In this document: in pieces, positions 5,218 to 5,589 of the stretch | Numbering within the stretch: the first letter of the stretch is position 1 | Layout: each line of letters begins with the position of its first letter | Origin: VAZQ01 sp040510075 | GTDB lineage: Bacteria; Pseudomonadota; Alphaproteobacteria; Rhizobiales; Xanthobacteraceae | DNA length: 5,589 nt | Assembly: GCA_040510075.1 (NCBI GenBank) | Contig: JBEVJT010000295.1 | Span: forward strand, 1-5,589 | Direction: 5' to 3' | Position numbers and translations under genes: made by a program | Notes under the pieces: model-generated | The model's input: only the letters and a program-made list of their open reading frames with translations | Databases searched by the model: none | Told to the model about the DNA's origin: nothing

Positions 5218-5589
5218 ATGTTGAGCGAACGCGATCAGCAATTGGTCGATGCAGCGCGTGAGGCCATCAAGCGCCGCTACCGCAATGACTGGCAGGAAGT
5301 CGGTGCGGCGCTGCGCACGCGCGACGGCCAGGTGTATACGGGGGTCAATCTCGACGCCTATCTGGGACGCATGGCGGTATGTGCCGAGGCGGTAGCGTTG
5401 GGGCGCGCGGTCACCGAATCCGGCGAAGTGGGAATCGAGACCATAGTCGCGGTCCGCCATCCGGAGCCCTCCGAAACCGACAAGGCCATCGTCGTGGTTT
5501 CGCCGTGCGGGAGCTGTCGCGAATTGATCTGGGACTATGACCGGAACGCGCGCGTGATCGTGCCGAGCCAAAACGGTCCGGTCATCGCC
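5218..5589 (+). CDS. Cytidine deaminase superfamily protein, blasticidin-S-deaminase-like (cut by the right edge)
   Basis: 124 residues are visible and the frame is open to the edge. The zinc-hydrolase signature is complete: CAEAVALG with Cys55 and catalytic Glu57, and SPCGSCREL with Cys97 and Cys100. This three-cysteine arrangement is that of small, usually tetrameric, cytidine deaminases and blasticidin S deaminase (about 130 residues), so only a short C-terminal tail is probably missing. TGVNLDAYLGR (41-51) takes the place of the substrate-binding strand. The N-terminal IKRRYRNDWQEVGAALRT is basic and aromatic and fits the bacterial blasticidin-deaminase-like group better than housekeeping Cdd. 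The natural substrate is unknown; deamination of a cytosine nucleoside or analogue is inferred. It begins 13 bases after ruvA on the same strand, probably co-transcribed. The ribosome site is poor; TTG 5221 is a possible alternative start. Confidence 0.88.
   Translation, partial: MLSERDQQLVDAAREAIKRRYRNDWQEVGAALRTRDGQVYTGVNLDAYLGRMAVCAEAVALGRAVTESGEVGIETIVAVRHPEPSETDKAIVVVSPCGSCRELIWDYDRNARVIVPSQNGPVIA

Noticed and set aside
5208..5261. 17-codon ORF from ATG 5208 between ruvA and the deaminase gene
   Set aside because: It overlaps the deaminase start in another frame, with no ribosome site and no sign of attenuation structure; a leader peptide cannot be supported.

Overview
The window looks like a piece of chromosomal core genome from a GC-rich alphaproteobacterium, most likely of the order Hyphomicrobiales (Rhizobiales). 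This rests on the protein sequences (alphaproteobacterial-type transketolase, YebC and ZapA), on a DUF4164 coiled-coil gene just before zapA, and on a 6S RNA of alphaproteobacterial type between zapA and the 5-formyltetrahydrofolate cyclo-ligase gene. The genus cannot be settled from the sequence alone.

Layout: bases 1-507 hold the N-terminal part of transketolase on the minus strand, running off the left edge. A divergent intergenic region (about 508-792) separates it from a plus-strand series that fills the rest of the window: DUF4164 protein (793-1074), zapA (1097-1483), 6S RNA (about 1531-1690), 5-formyltetrahydrofolate cyclo-ligase (1717-2283), a YmdB/TIGR00282 metallophosphoesterase (2287-3108), a YebC/PmpR-family protein (3173-3919), a 164-base gap with small inverted repeats, ruvC (4084-4590), ruvA (4587-5204), and a cytidine/blasticidin-S-deaminase-like gene cut by the right edge (from 5218).

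Functions by block: the left gene belongs to the pentose phosphate/Calvin carbon pathways. DUF4164-zapA is a probable cell-division pair. 6S RNA, which sequesters RNA polymerase, next to a folate-salvage enzyme repeats a linkage also known in gammaproteobacteria (ssrS-ygfA). YmdB and YebC are conserved RNA/translation-related or regulatory proteins. RuvC and RuvA are the Holliday-junction resolvase and the junction-binding subunit of the branch-migration motor.

No mobile element, CRISPR array, tRNA, rRNA or novel defence system was seen. The points most worth checking are the deaminase gene that follows ruvA where ruvB would be expected, a perfect dyad overlapping the presumed 6S promoter, and small dyads in the two longer intergenic gaps.
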